DNA of 36,425 nt, taken from assembly GCA_024196135.1 (NCBI GenBank), contig JAMQCK010000219.1, positions 1-36,425 on the forward strand, read 5' to 3'. Source of the DNA: Pleurotus ostreatus/Saccharomyces cerevisiae fusant. Taxonomy: Eukaryota; Opisthokonta. Shown one piece after another: positions 18,729 through 30,300 of this stretch; the stretch's first letter is position 1, and every line of letters begins with the position of its first letter. The translations under genes and the position numbers were made by a program. The notes below the pieces were generated by a model. The model saw only the letters and a list, made by a program, of their open reading frames with translations, was not told the DNA's origin and did not search any database.

Positions 18729-19260
18729 GCCATTCTACGACGTAACCGGGGAGGGTGCAGGCCTGCCAGCGGTGCGCGGTCGATGCTATGCAGCGAACGA
18801 TGTCCCCGAAGGCGGGCTCCCAGTGATCCGCGTCCTCCGGGTCGTCGAAGAACGCATTGAGGATGACTTGGGGTATGGGTAGCGAGCGCGAGCGCTCGAG
18901 GTAGCACGTAAGCAGAGCTATGCACCGCGCTTTTCGCGCAGCGTGCTCCGCGGTAGTCTCGTCCTCATACGGCACGTAGTCCGTGAGGCATATGCGGATA
19001 GAGGCAGGTGCCCAGAAGGCGGCGTTGGATAGGGTGATTGCCCTCCATTGGGAGCATACCCAGCTCAGAACGAGGGCTGGGCAAGCAAAATGTCTTTCCC
19101 GGTAGATAGAGAGGTTGCTTGGTGGGAGTTGGAGGGGCTCGTGAACGGCAACGCAGAGGAGTATATGTTCGAGAATCTCTGTAGGCAGGCGGTCCATAGG
19201 AGAGACGCCCGCGTCCGACGAATGTCTTGAGATGAGGTCACGACCAACGGTATCCGGCAT
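18727..19260 (-). pseudogene. F-box paralogue C, 5' part (split by the transposon)
   Basis: These are the N-terminal 178 residues of the F-box gene interrupted by the transposon. It starts MPDTVGRDLISRHSSDAGVS and contains the F-box (DRLPTEILEHILL, then LSWVCSQWRAITLSNAAFW) and the first conserved block up to PGYVVEWL. In paralogue A the same block continues directly into SVTP, which here lies at 8003. A read-through ORF continues into the transposon to 18619 and adds 35 unrelated residues. A truncated F-box protein of 213 residues could therefore still be made, with an intact F-box but no recognition region. Such a fragment could compete for Skp1; that is speculation. Its promoter keeps the shared motif at 19423-19434. 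Confidence 0.85.
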
Positions 19261-19628
19261 CTACCAAATTTGGAGCTTCAGACTGATTATTTGACCCTCG
19301 CTTGTTGCTGCGCACCTCCTTGGAAGAAAAGACTCAACTCCTCCTTGTAATACGTGACTAGACAGGCTGTTGAGTCCGATTTTGGCGCAAACCGTTCAGG
19401 TGAAAGCAGGCGCGACGCCACACACGTGATCGCGTAGATGTGACGCTACGGGGCTACTACGTCACGTCACGCGGCCCTTTCGGCCAGTTGCTGCAACACC
19501 GTGAGGAAGAGACAATATCACAAATCTTACCTCAGGCAGCAGGTTACAGGTACGTACTTTATATGTCAGGGACCCTGCGAGAACTTCGATTCTGACGCTG
19601 AATTTTGGTTCAGCAGTCTCGCCTTGCG
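19261..19628. promoter_or_regulatory. Divergent promoter region of F-box paralogue C and pseudogene D
   Basis: These 368 bases lie between two divergent F-box copies. CACGTGATCGCG (19423-19434) and TGAGTC (19371-19376) are, on the minus strand, the same element pair found upstream of paralogues A and B. The block nearest 19260 resembles the promoter of paralogue A. Confidence 0.5.
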
Positions 19629-21178
19629 ATGACAGAAACGCTGAAAAGCGACATGGCTCCGCTCGCCTTGTCGGACTCCTATCTCGCCTCTGAGCTACTT
19701 GGCCCCGGAGATTCTCGAACAGATCCTTCTCGACGTCGGCGCGCATTACTCGCTCAGCGTCACTCCCCGAAGCTACGGGTTTAACCGAAGTCACTGCTTC
19801 ACATGTCCAGCTCTCGTTATCAGCTGGGTATGCGCCCGGTGGAGAGCAATCACCCTTGCGAACCCTGCATTTTGGACACCTTTATTAATCACGATTGACC
19901 TGGCCCACTACGACGGGATGGCTGAGGACTACGAGGAGCACGCCTTCGAAATCCCCCGAGGGACCGCCTTGCTCGAGTGCTACCTCGGAAGATCACGCTC
20001 GCGACCACTGCCGTCCGTCAGAATCCATGGATATCTGGACGACTACGAGGACTGGGAAGACACGGTTGGCGCGATTGTGCACTGCATCGCGCGGTCTGCC
20101 CATCGTTGGCAGGACTGCTCCATGCCAGAGTACGTCGCGCATTGGCTGTCGACCACGCCCGACGCGGCCCCGGAACCCGTCCTGCTGGAACAGGCGACGG
20201 TGGACAGGCAGTACGTAGATCCGGTATACTACCGGCTGGACTTCTTCTGCCGCGCGCCGCGTCTGCGCAAGTGGCTAGGGAATATCAGGGGTCGTGCGGC
20301 GGTCTTGCCGTGGCGGCAGCTGACCGAGATACGCGTATGGCAGTTCATGCCGGTCCAGCGCTTCATGCGATTTATACAGCACTGCGAGCAGCTCGTCGAA
20401 CTCGAGATCGATTTGCCCAGGCCCGCCGGTGCCGCGCCTCTGCCGCCATTCGGAACCATGCTGCTACCAAAGCTTGACAGCGTGACATTCACTCTCGACA
20501 ATGAGCAGATTCTGTCGAGCATCCTCTCAACCCTGGTCACTCGCAAGCTCAGAACTCTGGTGCTGGTCGGCTCGTCGCCCCTAATTGACTGGGACGACAG
20601 AGCGGAAGGGCCATCTGTGCTTGCAGAGCTGGCCGACATTCGCGTTCGACGGCTGGCTGACACGGTCACGGTGTTCGCTGCAGGGGCTGGTCCTCGCGCA
20701 GATCACTATGCCGCGCGACGACCTCGTTTGGGTCCTGGAGCAGCTCCCGTCACTTCAGGAATTCTCCCTCCGGGAGTTGATAATGCAAAGAACGCGCGAC
20801 GACCAGGGGCACCGTCACGCCTCGTCTGTCGACGACGCCGTCCTCCGTCGCCTTCCCGCGCCGCCCGGCGGGAGGTCTTAACTCCTCCCCGAGTTAGTAC
20901 GTGGGCTCACCATCGGCGGGGGACTTCATTTCGATCCCGGCTCGCTCGTCGACATGGCCAAGTCCCGAGTCGACCCGCCTCCGGGGCTCCTCGCGCTGCT
21001 TCCCGAGGAGGGCTCGACCACGGTGCTGAACGAAGGGACGCAGGCGCAGCTGAAGGCGATATTGAGCGATAACTTCCTACTGCTCAAGAAGGCAAGCTTT
21101 CTCCATAGGCAGAGGCTGGGTCTTGTGTACAAGCGTATACCCCGTCAACGATCTGTGCTTAAGGCCATCGCGCTGTAA
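19629..21178 (+). pseudogene. F-box paralogue D, decayed pseudogene
   Basis: The sequence aligns with paralogue A over its whole length but is broken at least three times. First, the F-box frame (LAPEILEQILLDVG, then ISWVCARWRAITLANPAFW) has no ATG: the candidate ATGs at 19629 and 19653 are in another frame. Second, an extra base near 20599 moves the homology from one frame to the next (DWDD, then ERKGHLCLQSWPTFAFDGWL). Third, a TAA at 20879-20881 interrupts the frame just before LLPELVRGLTIGG. The conserved C-terminal part then continues to a stop at 21176-21178. It could give only fragments; the longest open part, starting at a TTG at 19699, is 457 codons, of which the last third is out of frame. 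Confidence 0.85.
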
Positions 21179-21353
21179 TCAGGACTATCCTGTTGTCACA
21201 TCCTCTGGCCATGCGAATATTATACCGTCGGATGCGGTCTCCGGTATTTAGATATCTGAGCCACGACGCGAGATGTGTTTCCAGTGCAAGATGGGAAGCT
21301 ACTTTCTGGAGTAGAACGTCGACAGCTATTTGGATAATCACGCCCCGGAGCAT
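21179..21353. other. Short convergent spacer between two F-box loci
   Basis: This holds the 3' flanks of pseudogene D and of the minus-strand F-box gene. Nothing else is visible. Confidence 0.5.
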
Positions 21354-22949
21354 CTAAAAATCTGAATCATCCGACTCTTCCTCGTCCTCCTCCTCTGGCT
21401 CCGTATCCGTATCCCCCGTGCGGTTCTGTAGCGAAAGACGGATCTGGGGATTCCTCTCCATGAAGAATCTGCCCCGGGCGACGCACTTGAACCCCTCTCC
21501 CAGCAGCTTCTTCAGCTGCGCCTCCGTGCCGCGGTCGATGTCCGCGCGCGACTCGCCGGAGATCTCCAGCTCGAGATGCTTTATGGGCGACGCGACACTC
21601 GTTTGCGACGTGACACCCGTAGGCGCCGCGAGCCGCGATTGTACTATGTCGAGGAGCAGGGTGTAGTCGAAGTCGAAGGTGCCCGCCATCGCCAGGCTCG
21701 TCAGACCCGGGAGGAGCTCCGGTGGTTCGCGGCCCCGGGGGAGCATCATGCGGAGAATGCCGTCGTCGATGGCGAAGGGGAACATCTCGTCCGGAACATC
21801 GCAGCGGCTCAACTCGAGCTCGCTGAGGCGGGGGAGCTTGCGCAGCAGAGCTACATACTCCTCCCGTCGCATGAGGATATCGGAGATGCACAAGCTCCTG
21901 AGGCTCTCTCCCGAGCGTCGTAGCCGATCGTCGAATTCCCATACGGGCCAAACTGGCAGGTGAAGTTGCCCATTTATGCCGTCCTCCTCCGTCTCCATGA
22001 GGTCGCAGCCGCGAATCTCAAGATGCGACATTTGCGGTGTCGTGAGCGCCGCGAAGACGTGGGCGAGGACCTCGTGGTCATCGATGAGGAGGTCTGCGCG
22101 CTCCAGCCGGGGGAGCACGACTGGAGGGTCCGGGACTGTCGGCAATGGTAGCGCTACGTTGCTCCAAATGCTGACCGAAATGTGCTCGAGTTGCTGGCAA
22201 TGCGGGATGAAGGACATGAAGTACTGGACGGACGCCTTATTCTCGAGCTTTAGGCAAGTAAGCTGGCCCCAGGGCATGATAGTCGCCTCGGGGTTGATGG
22301 ATCCGACATAGCTTCGCAGCCGCGGCGCCCCTCCCAGAGAGAGCTGCAGGTACATGTGGCACCCCTCATTCTGGCGCACCGTCACCTTCTCGAGCTGAGG
22401 AAATTGGAATGCGGAAACAACGGGTAGCGTGCTGAGATAGGTTGCCACGAAGCCTTCGATGTAGCAGCTCTTCCAGCGATGGGCCGTGGAGCATGCAAGC
22501 CGCACAATCTCGCCAATCGTGTCCTCCCAGTCGTCCGGCTCGTTTAACGCGGTTCCGTCGAGGTGAATGTCCAGCGGCGCAGTGCCAGAGCGTTCAAAAT
22601 AGCACTCGAGCAGAGCCAAGCCACGCGCTTGGAGGAGAGCGCAGGCCTCTTCGTCTGCGAAGCGCTCGGGTTCGTATTCATCCAGCTGCACCTTGATCTG
22701 GTATGGTGTCCAAATGTCGGGATTCGTCAATGCGACAGCTCTCCACTTGACGCAGACGCCGCTGACAGCAAGGGCGGGATATGGGTGACGGCGCTTTCGC
22801 CTGCCTTGCTTCCATTTCGGGGGTAGGTCCACGTAATGCCTTTCGCATGCATCAAGGAGGATGTGCTCGAGGATTTCTGTTGGGACACGGTTGAAGAGAC
22901 ACGTCGACGCTGGTGTGTGGTAGGCGCGGGGCGCTTGCATGCTGGGCAA
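21354..22949 (-). CDS. F-box protein, intact intronless paralogue E
   Basis: This is a 531-residue single-exon protein on the minus strand. The F-box region lies at about residues 18-75: NRVPTEILEHILLDACERH, a lysine/arginine-rich loop (KWKQGRRKRRH), then VSGVCVKWRAVALTNPDIW. The rest is a leucine-rich recognition region (for example LLRKLPRLSELELSRCDV). The C-terminus is strongly acidic (TEPEEEDEEESDDSDF), which the other paralogues lack. It is the most diverged family member here. The shared promoter motif of A, B and C was not found upstream. It is likely an SCF adaptor with unknown target. Confidence 0.9.
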   Translation of the reverse strand: MPSMQAPRAYHTPASTCLFNRVPTEILEHILLDACERHYVDLPPKWKQGRRKRRHPYPALAVSGVCVKWRAVALTNPDIWTPYQIKVQLDEYEPERFADEEACALLQARGLALLECYFERSGTAPLDIHLDGTALNEPDDWEDTIGEIVRLACSTAHRWKSCYIEGFVATYLSTLPVVSAFQFPQLEKVTVRQNEGCHMYLQLSLGGAPRLRSYVGSINPEATIMPWGQLTCLKLENKASVQYFMSFIPHCQQLEHISVSIWSNVALPLPTVPDPPVVLPRLERADLLIDDHEVLAHVFAALTTPQMSHLEIRGCDLMETEEDGINGQLHLPVWPVWEFDDRLRRSGESLRSLCISDILMRREEYVALLRKLPRLSELELSRCDVPDEMFPFAIDDGILRMMLPRGREPPELLPGLTSLAMAGTFDFDYTLLLDIVQSRLAAPTGVTSQTSVASPIKHLELEISGESRADIDRGTEAQLKKLLGEGFKCVARGRFFMERNPQIRLSLQNRTGDTDTEPEEEDEEESDDSDF

Positions 22950-23486
22950 CGTGGCTTGTCAGTGAAGAGAATCAGTTTTCAGCTACTACGAGGAGCGGTG
23001 TTATGCATACCTGCGTTGGCTAAGTTGGTTTAATGCACTTGAGACCTACAATATGCTCAACAATCGGCGTAGTTGTTGCGCCGCATGGTGGTACGCAACA
23101 AGACGAGCCGTAAATGGGCAGTCCGGCATCTGCCCGCGCAATGTGACCGCGATGCCATGGACCTACAACTTCCTTGCTCCGTTCCACGACACCCAGCGCA
23201 CTTTCTGCGTTTTCTATCTTTCCATATTATTGCACAACATCACTAGCCTAAGGAGACCCAACCGTACATCCAACGCAGAATGTAGTACGCATGCAAGTAA
23301 TGATAAAACCAGAGACGGAGGGCAGGGTGAGTAGATCCAGCGATGTGATGTGAGTGTTTTTGCGCGCGTCCCGTGAATGAGGATGAGTGAGTGTCAAGCA
23401 GGGTTGTGTATAGCGTGAATAGGAGTGCGTAGTGTACATGAGGTGCGCGAAAGCAAGCAAAGAAGCCAACATGAACGGGACCCAGA
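22950..23486. other. Intergenic: F-box promoter and HMG-CoA reductase 3' flank
   Basis: No gene is supported. It contains the upstream region of the F-box gene at 22949 and the 3' untranslated side of the HMG-CoA reductase gene ending at 23487. Confidence 0.45.
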
Positions 23487-26400
23487 TTACTTGGATTCCG
23501 AGTACGGGGGCAGCGGCGGTAATGAGCCCATGGAGGACGACGTCGAGAGGGACACCGGGACGGGCGGCCCCTCCGGTTTCGACTCGCCTTTCGACGCGTC
23601 GGTCGCGGTGACCAAAACAGGCTTCTCCGGCAGCTGTGCAGGCCCCGCTGGCGGAAGGGTGCCGCCAGGCGTGACGGGCTGGCTCGTCGCAGGCGTGTTC
23701 ACCTGCGAGCGGTTGTGCGTCATGTGCGCGCGGATGAGGTGTCCGGCGGCGAGGGCGCTCATGAGCGAGAGCTCGCCGGCCATGACGGCGGCGGCGACGA
23801 TGCGGGCGAGGGTCTGCGCGTTCTGGCCGGGGGAGGTGGGGTGCGCGCCCTTGACGCCGAGCATCTCGAGGATGGCCTGTTGCGGGGCGAGCACGGTTCC
23901 GCCGCCGACGGTGCCAACCTCGATAGAGGGCATGGTCACGGTGATGAGGAGGTCCTCGCCGTCGTTCGTTCTGCAATGTGTGATGAGCCGCAGCGTCAGA
24001 ACAGAGGGAACAGCAACTTACGGCTCCATCAAGGTCATGCAGTTCGAGCTCTCGACGTTCTGCGCCGGGTCCTGACCGCAAGCGAGGAAGATCGCCGTGA
24101 GGATGTTGGCCGCATGCGCGTTGAAGCCACCGATGCTGCCCGCCATCGCGCTACCAATCAAGTTCTTCTTGACATTCAAGTTGCACAGCGCATCCACCGT
24201 CGTCTTCAGCACGCTCTTCACGACGCGCCCCGGCACAACAGCCTCCGCCACCACGCTCTTGCCACGGCCCTCGATCCAGTTAATCGCCGCCGGCTTCTTG
24301 TCCGTGCAGTAGTTCCCGCTCAGCGCGAGCGTGACCATCTCCGGGAACGCCTGCTGCAGCACCTCGAGCGCCTTCTCCGTGCCCTTCGAGATCATGTTCA
24401 TGCCCATCGCGTCGCCCGTCGACGTCGCGAAGCGCACGAACAGCGTGCGGCCCGCGATCGCCGTCTGCAGGCTCTTCAGCTTCGCGAAGCGCGACGTGCT
24501 CTCGAAGGCAGTCTTGATCGCGTTGTAGCCGTCCGCGGAGTCGATCCACTGCTTGGCCTGCGCGGCCTGCACGACGGAGGGGAAGTCGATGGCGGGGCCG
24601 CGGGTCATGCCGTCCTTGTGCACCACGGTGGTGACACCGCCGCCGGCGTTGAGGGCCTTGCAGCCGCGGGAAGCAGAGGCGACGAGGGTGCCTTCGGCAG
24701 TGGCCATGGGGATGTGGACGTTGACGCCGTCAATCTTGAGAGGGCCGGCGATGCCGAGCGGGATGGGGATGTAGCCGACAACGTTCTCACAGCATGCGCC
24801 GAAGACACGAGAGTAGTCGTAGTTGGTCATGGGGATGTCTGAGTACTCAAGCGTCTTGGTGATCGAGGCGCGCGCTGTCAGGAATTCAGTATGAAAGACG
24901 GTGAAGAGGGCTTGACCACGCACAAATGAGAGCTCTGCGGATTCTGACAGCACGCTCAAGACCCTTCTTGTCAAGGCCAAGCGACTTCTCCAGGGCGTAG
25001 GCAGCGATCTTGCCGTTCTGCGAGAGCAGGATGATCTCCTCGTCGTTGAGCAGCTTGAGGCTCTCGCTCAAGGGACGCGGGCCGTTGTTGAAGATCTCGA
25101 TGCACTCCTCCAATGACCGGACGTTGGTGTTGTCGGCGCTCTCTGCACTGCGGTCAGCGACTGCATCAGACTGGACAAGCCGCACACGCACCATCATCGC
25201 TGCTCGAGTCGGACCCGCCCATCGTGATCTGCAGCTTCTTGCGCTCCTGCAGCTTGCGATCGACATCGTCGAGGGAGAACGTGGGTACGACCGGGAGAGG
25301 CGCGGGACGGTAGATGGGCTGAGGGGCGACAGTGACAGCGGGCGTGCCAGTAGCAGGAATCTGCGCTGTGGCGGGAGCCGAAGAAGCGCCGGGTGCGGGA
25401 ATCGGGACGGACGGCGGGGCTGCCTGGCGAGTGATCGAGTTGCCAAGCTTGACGCTGTCCTTCTCCTCTTCGACGCGCGCGCCGGACGAACGACCGCGCT
25501 CGACGCTCTTGAAGCGGACACCCTCGCCTGAACAGAGGGTCAATGTCAAGAAAAGGTCGCATACTGGTGACGCACTGTTCAAGCTGTAGTCCTTGCTGAG
25601 CCCAGCTGCGATGCCCTTGAGCAGATAGCCATTGAGCGAGACGCTGATCGCCAGCAGGATGACAATCCACTTCGAGAGCAGCGGGTCCGCCACCATCCGC
25701 GTCAACGACGTCATCAAATCGCTGACCGAGGTCATGAATCTGCTGGCTCTATTAGCACTCCCATCCCCCTTCAATCCTCCACACCCCCGACATACCTGTC
25801 GATCCGGCTGATAGGATAGTCACTGGGTTGCGGCGTACGATGAGGGTAGAGGTCGGAGACCTTGTCATCCGCTGCGAATGTTGTTAGGCGTCTGTTATTG
25901 TCCTGGGCCTCAAGCTCCGGTACGCACCTGAAATGGGCACATCGCCACCCGCGATGCTCACGTGCAGCGGCGGGTCCACGCGCACCAGCAGCTCGACGTC
26001 CCGGTCCCAGCTCGTCTCCACATCCTGCACCGAGTACACTGGCACCTCGACGCGCACGAGCTCGTCGAGCACCTTCTGCACCGCGGGCGTCGCAATGTCG
26101 ACTTTCCTTGCGCCGACGGGCCCGCCGGGCTGCGGCGCGCGCTGCCGCGGGCCAGAGGTGAGCGGCGTGATGAGGTTGAGCACGTGCAGCGTGAGGAAGG
26201 ACGCGATGAGCAGGAGCTTGAGGCGCGCGACGGGGCTCTCGCGCTCCGCGTTCCGCTCCTCGTCGTAGTCGTGCAGGCGGCCCTTGCCGAGCATGGCGCC
26301 CTTGACGCCGAGCACGCTCTCGACGCGCTTCTGGAGCTGCGAGCCGATGGATGGGGAGGTGGGCGGCGATTGGCTGTTGGGCTCGACGGCGTGCTTGAGC

Positions 26401-28060
26401 GCACTGGTGCGTGGGCTGCCGCTGGGGGTGTAGGCGGTGATCTTGGTAGCCAGGCCGCGCATGCTTGCCATGCTGGAGGTCCGGGAGATCGTCGAGCGCA
26501 GCGTCTTGATGCGGCGGACCTCGACCATGATGGTCAGGATCGCGCTGAACAGGGTGCAGAGGAGCAGGCAGTCCCAGGCGAGGGTGACAGCAGCGAGCGC
26601 GCAGACCTCCTTGAGACCTCCGACGCCGCTGCGAGCACCAGCGAAGAGGACGATAATCTCAAGCACATAGTCGCGGAAGATGGGGACGTAGCAGCTCTTG
26701 AGCGCGTCCAGAACGATACCACCCGCATCCGGGGCAGCATGCCTAACGCTCTTCTTGGAGTGCTTGCCATTCGAGGTAACCGAATCCGCGCTATCCTAGA
26801 AACAGGAAGGTCAGCATTCCCTTCGGCAACAAATCCCACCAAATTGTACGTACTCCCAGAACACCTGGATGCTCGAAGACAGCCCTGGCTAGACGCATGG
26901 GCTTATCAAACCCGATAGTGCACACGAGGAAAGGCAAGGCCTCCGCGAGCGCCACCACATCAATATGCACCCCCAGCCACATCGCGACGGGCAGGCTGAG
27001 CAGCAGCGCCAACACCGCGCACGACAGCACCGCGGTCGGCAGCCAGAACGTGCCTGTAATCTCCTGTTAGCAACAGTCGCAAACGACGCGTTAGGAGCCG
27101 CGAACTCACTTCCGAGGCGGCGGCTGCGCACGAAGATCAGCGTGAACGTGAAGTACATCAGCGTCTGCAGGTGGTATCAGTGTCGCCCTCGAGGCGGGGC
27201 ATGGGAGCAAGAACACGCACGTAGCCGGCTAGAATGAGGAGGATGTCCAGTGACGGGGCGTTCTGGGAATATGAGTGATTAGCCGACGCGGTGATGTCGA
27301 ATTGGCGTCAGGACGTACCTTGGCGAGCTCCCAGAAACGACTGCCGACAGCCCACAGCGCGTACGCCATCCAGGTCGGGCTGCGCATAGGGTCCTGCGCA
27401 CCGGATACTGTAGGCGCCGGGAGGAGCTCCACATTCGCGGGCGCGCCGTCCTGCGCGTCGACCGGAAGTTGGATGTGGTCCATGGAGCGGACGAAGGACT
27501 CGCGCCCGCGGGACGAAGCGAACGCGAGCGTGACGACCGCGCCGTCGCGGTGCGCGAAGCACGTCCCATTGGAATGCTCGGCCGTGACGGACGTGGACGG
27601 GCGGTGACACCATTCCATGTACTCGGGAGCAGTTGTCAGCGCGTCGGCGACCGCCTCGACGTACTCGGGCTCCGCGTGCACGTGTATTTGCTGGAGCTCG
27701 ACCTTGACGACTTCGGGGGAGTGGGAGGGGAGGTAGAAGGCGGATTCGCGGATGGGAATCCACTCCGTGGTGTCCGCGGACGCGGACTCGGTCTTCAGCA
27801 GGATGTGGGCGGGTCGCAATGTGTATCTGCAGACGTGTAAGGAGTGTGAGGAGTAGGGCGTATGTGAAAAGCACGCACTCAACGCTCCTTGCGCTGCCGA
27901 AGGGGAGGGGAGGGCTGGGGTACCGCTCGAAGAACGCCGAGTTCTTGATGGCATCGAGGATGTGGAAGTAGGCGAGGGTGCTGAGGATGAAGAAAAAGAC
28001 AATCGTCTCAATGGGGGAGTACGCGGCCTGGATAGCCAGCGGCTTCAGTAATGACCGCAT
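23487..28060 (-). CDS. hmg1: HMG-CoA reductase (mevalonate pathway)
   Basis: The enzyme reduces HMG-CoA with two NADPH to mevalonate, the committed step of sterol and isoprenoid synthesis, in the ER membrane. The twelve exons are 28060-27879, 27826-27319, 27262-27221, 27164-27110, 27053-26854, 26795-25928, 25871-25796, 25739-25576, 25527-25192, 25160-24924, 24874-24022 and 23970-23487, about 1,334 residues. The start [20 protein letters not shown] is typical of fungal reductases. Residues 1-600 hold the membrane helices with the sterol-sensing-type region. A linker (about 640-830) leads to the catalytic domain. Key residues by alignment with the human enzyme: Glu950 in ATAEG, Lys1082 in DKKPAAINW, Asp1158 in GQDPAQN and His1256 in RAHMTHNRS. 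Ser1262 corresponds to the AMPK-regulated serine. A proline/serine-rich tail of about 70 residues follows. One predicted intron (25191-25161) is only 31 nt, which is unusual. The start may be preceded by an untranslated exon. Confidence 0.95.
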
Positions 28061-29369
28061 CTGCAGAGGAGCGGCACCGTCAGTGATGTGTACCACAACC
28101 CGCAGAAAAAAACGGTGCGCCGCGCACCTTGCCCGCTCCTGCCGCCTGAGGGTAAGTACTCGCTAGCGCGTGCGTCCCCCACAACAAGCAGTCGTTCTAG
28201 ATGAGCCTGGGTGCAGTCTCCTTCGCGCGCTGGTGCACGAGTTGGGGTCCCGGTAGGCGCGCGACGCGACGTGCGTGCGGTCGTGTGCAGGGTGTGTGGG
28301 CGACTTGCTTTCGCGCGCGCCGGTGTTCGGGGCGACGAGCAGACGTCTGGGGGCGGCGGCGACGGTGAGGGGGGACAGGAACAAGGTGAGGGAACCAACC
28401 CCGTCGTATTTATTATTATATGGTACGACTGCAGGACTCCCGAAATAGTCGCCATCAACCGCCGGCTCGAATAGGGGCGATCTAGACTTTTGGGGATGAG
28501 ATGCCTGTCCGGCCTCCGTCCCGGGCTCTTCGCTGCCACTCCTTGCTTCTCCCCATCACGCTAATTCAACACCGTCGGGCGCTTACCTGGCAATTTCTGG
28601 GTCGGTTTTTGAGACAAACAGCCTGGTTTTGGCTGGGATCTGAAAGCTGCCCAACCTTGGAAGGCGCGCATCTGTGACGTTCGACTCACTTGGGCGCGTC
28701 GCAGCAAAGAACCTCCGATGCGCCCTGGGTATTCCCAGCGTCGGGAGGTACACTGTCATCTCAAAAAAGCTAGCAGGAAAAGCGAGACTCGTCATAGCTC
28801 CTCTATTGCATACGTCGTCCTGCATTCTCCCGACCCTAATACCCGAAATCCTGCAGCTGTAGCAGCCGCCGGCCGTCTACACACCGATCTACAGGAGTAG
28901 TGCATACTCCAGCTGCAGACGGAACTCCACCAGCTGTCTGTCTTTCCTCCTGTACAATGCACGCACAGCCCAAGTACATCTCCTGTACGTCTACATTCTC
29001 TTTCATCGACGAAACCACCCATCCATCAAGCGTTACGCGTCACTCACTCTCGCTTGAGACATCAGCTCAACCATGTTCCCATCCAATGTCATGGCCTTCG
29101 AAGCTCAACCTCTGACCGTCCGCTCGGCCTCCAAACCCCCTTCACGGACCATAGGCGCCCTACTAGGGAACCCCCGAGCGTCTCGCAGCTCGCGGAACAA
29201 CGGCCATACCGACCGTACGCCTCGGACCGGCCGTCATATACACCTCTCGGGACGGACTTCCTTGAGCCATTGGGCTCTTCCTGGAGCATTGGGCCCTTCG
29301 TGAAGCGCTCCATACTTATTCCTACTGCAACGACGCGCGCCAAACCCGTTTCCTCGCACCGAGAAGCCC

Positions 29370-29640
29370 ATCCCATGTCACCCGGAACCTAGGCGCCGTC
29401 GGAGCTCCTATGCGAACTTCGAATACACCGTCCGAATATCCCATGCCACCCGGACGATGGCACTGTTACATCGCTCGAGGGGGGATCGGTAAAGGGAAGA
29501 CCTTCGTACTACCCGGCGCAAAGACGCCTCGGTACCCCTCGGCGCGAGGAATCACCTCCCGGCCCGGGCGCTTTCGTACCACTCGGATCGGAGGCCCCCT
29601 TCGTACCACCCGGAACGGAGACACCCTCGTACCCTCCGCG
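29370..29640 (+). repeat. Degenerate repeat resembling CGTACCACCCGGA
   Basis: About six diverged copies of a C(A/G)TxCCACCCGGA-like unit occur, for example near 29374, 29442, 29506, 29574 and 29600. In one frame part of it reads as proline-rich units (FVPLGSE, FVPPGTE, SYPPRGT), so it may be the remains of a repetitive coding region. Confidence 0.4.
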
Positions 29641-30177
29641 CGGGACGGGTTACAAGGAGCACAGCGATTTCCATCATATGGATATCGTGCGAGATCAGTA
29701 AGTTCAATGGGCAAGATCAGTAAAGGTAGTTGGTGAGATCAGTATAGGTATCGAGTCGACGAGGACAGCCATCTACGAGATGATGGCCCTTGTTCCCTAC
29801 CTGATTCGCATAATGGACTCGCTATGCCTATGGTGATGGATCTCGCTCGCGGCCTCACTCAATCTCTGTCGCCTGATTCACTTCCTCTCTGCAGCTTAAC
29901 TCGTCAGCGAGGTGCCATAGGACAGATACGACGGATGGCCCGTCTATCCCTCAGATAACACGAAATTGTTACCAAAGCTTCTTTGACTATCCTCAACATG
30001 ACTATCATCGTAGCACCTTTCACGCCTCCCACGCTGACTTCCATCGCTATCACTACAAATGCCCACCTAGCAGCTACGAGGCGTCGGTCGCGCTCGTGCA
30101 TCCACCGGCTCGCTCGGATCGGACTCTGGCCTTCTCATCGTCTCGGACGGATACTTCGCGCGCTGCATCGCTCTTCT

Positions 30178-30300
30178 GCTCTGCGGCGTCTGTCATGAGC
30201 TCCTGCGATGCCTGCTCTGCGGCGTACATGAGAATACCTTTCCCCGCGCCGCCTCCAAGACCGATACTCGGTGACTCCCACAGCATCCGCTCTGCGGCGT
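30178..30300. repeat. Three exact copies of GCTCTGCGGCGT
   Basis: The copies are at 30178-30189, 30214-30225 and 30289-30300. The offsets of 36 and 75 bases are both multiples of three. Open frames cover them on both strands (plus 30096-30386, minus 30286-30074), so a short repeat-bearing coding segment is possible but not shown. Confidence 0.5.

Noticed and set aside
23715..24842. A 375-residue plus-strand ORF
   Set aside because: It is antisense to the catalytic domain of HMG-CoA reductase; Arg/His-rich shadow frame of GC-rich codons.
25962..26918. A 318-residue plus-strand ORF
   Set aside because: It is antisense to the membrane and linker exons of HMG-CoA reductase and has shadow-frame composition.
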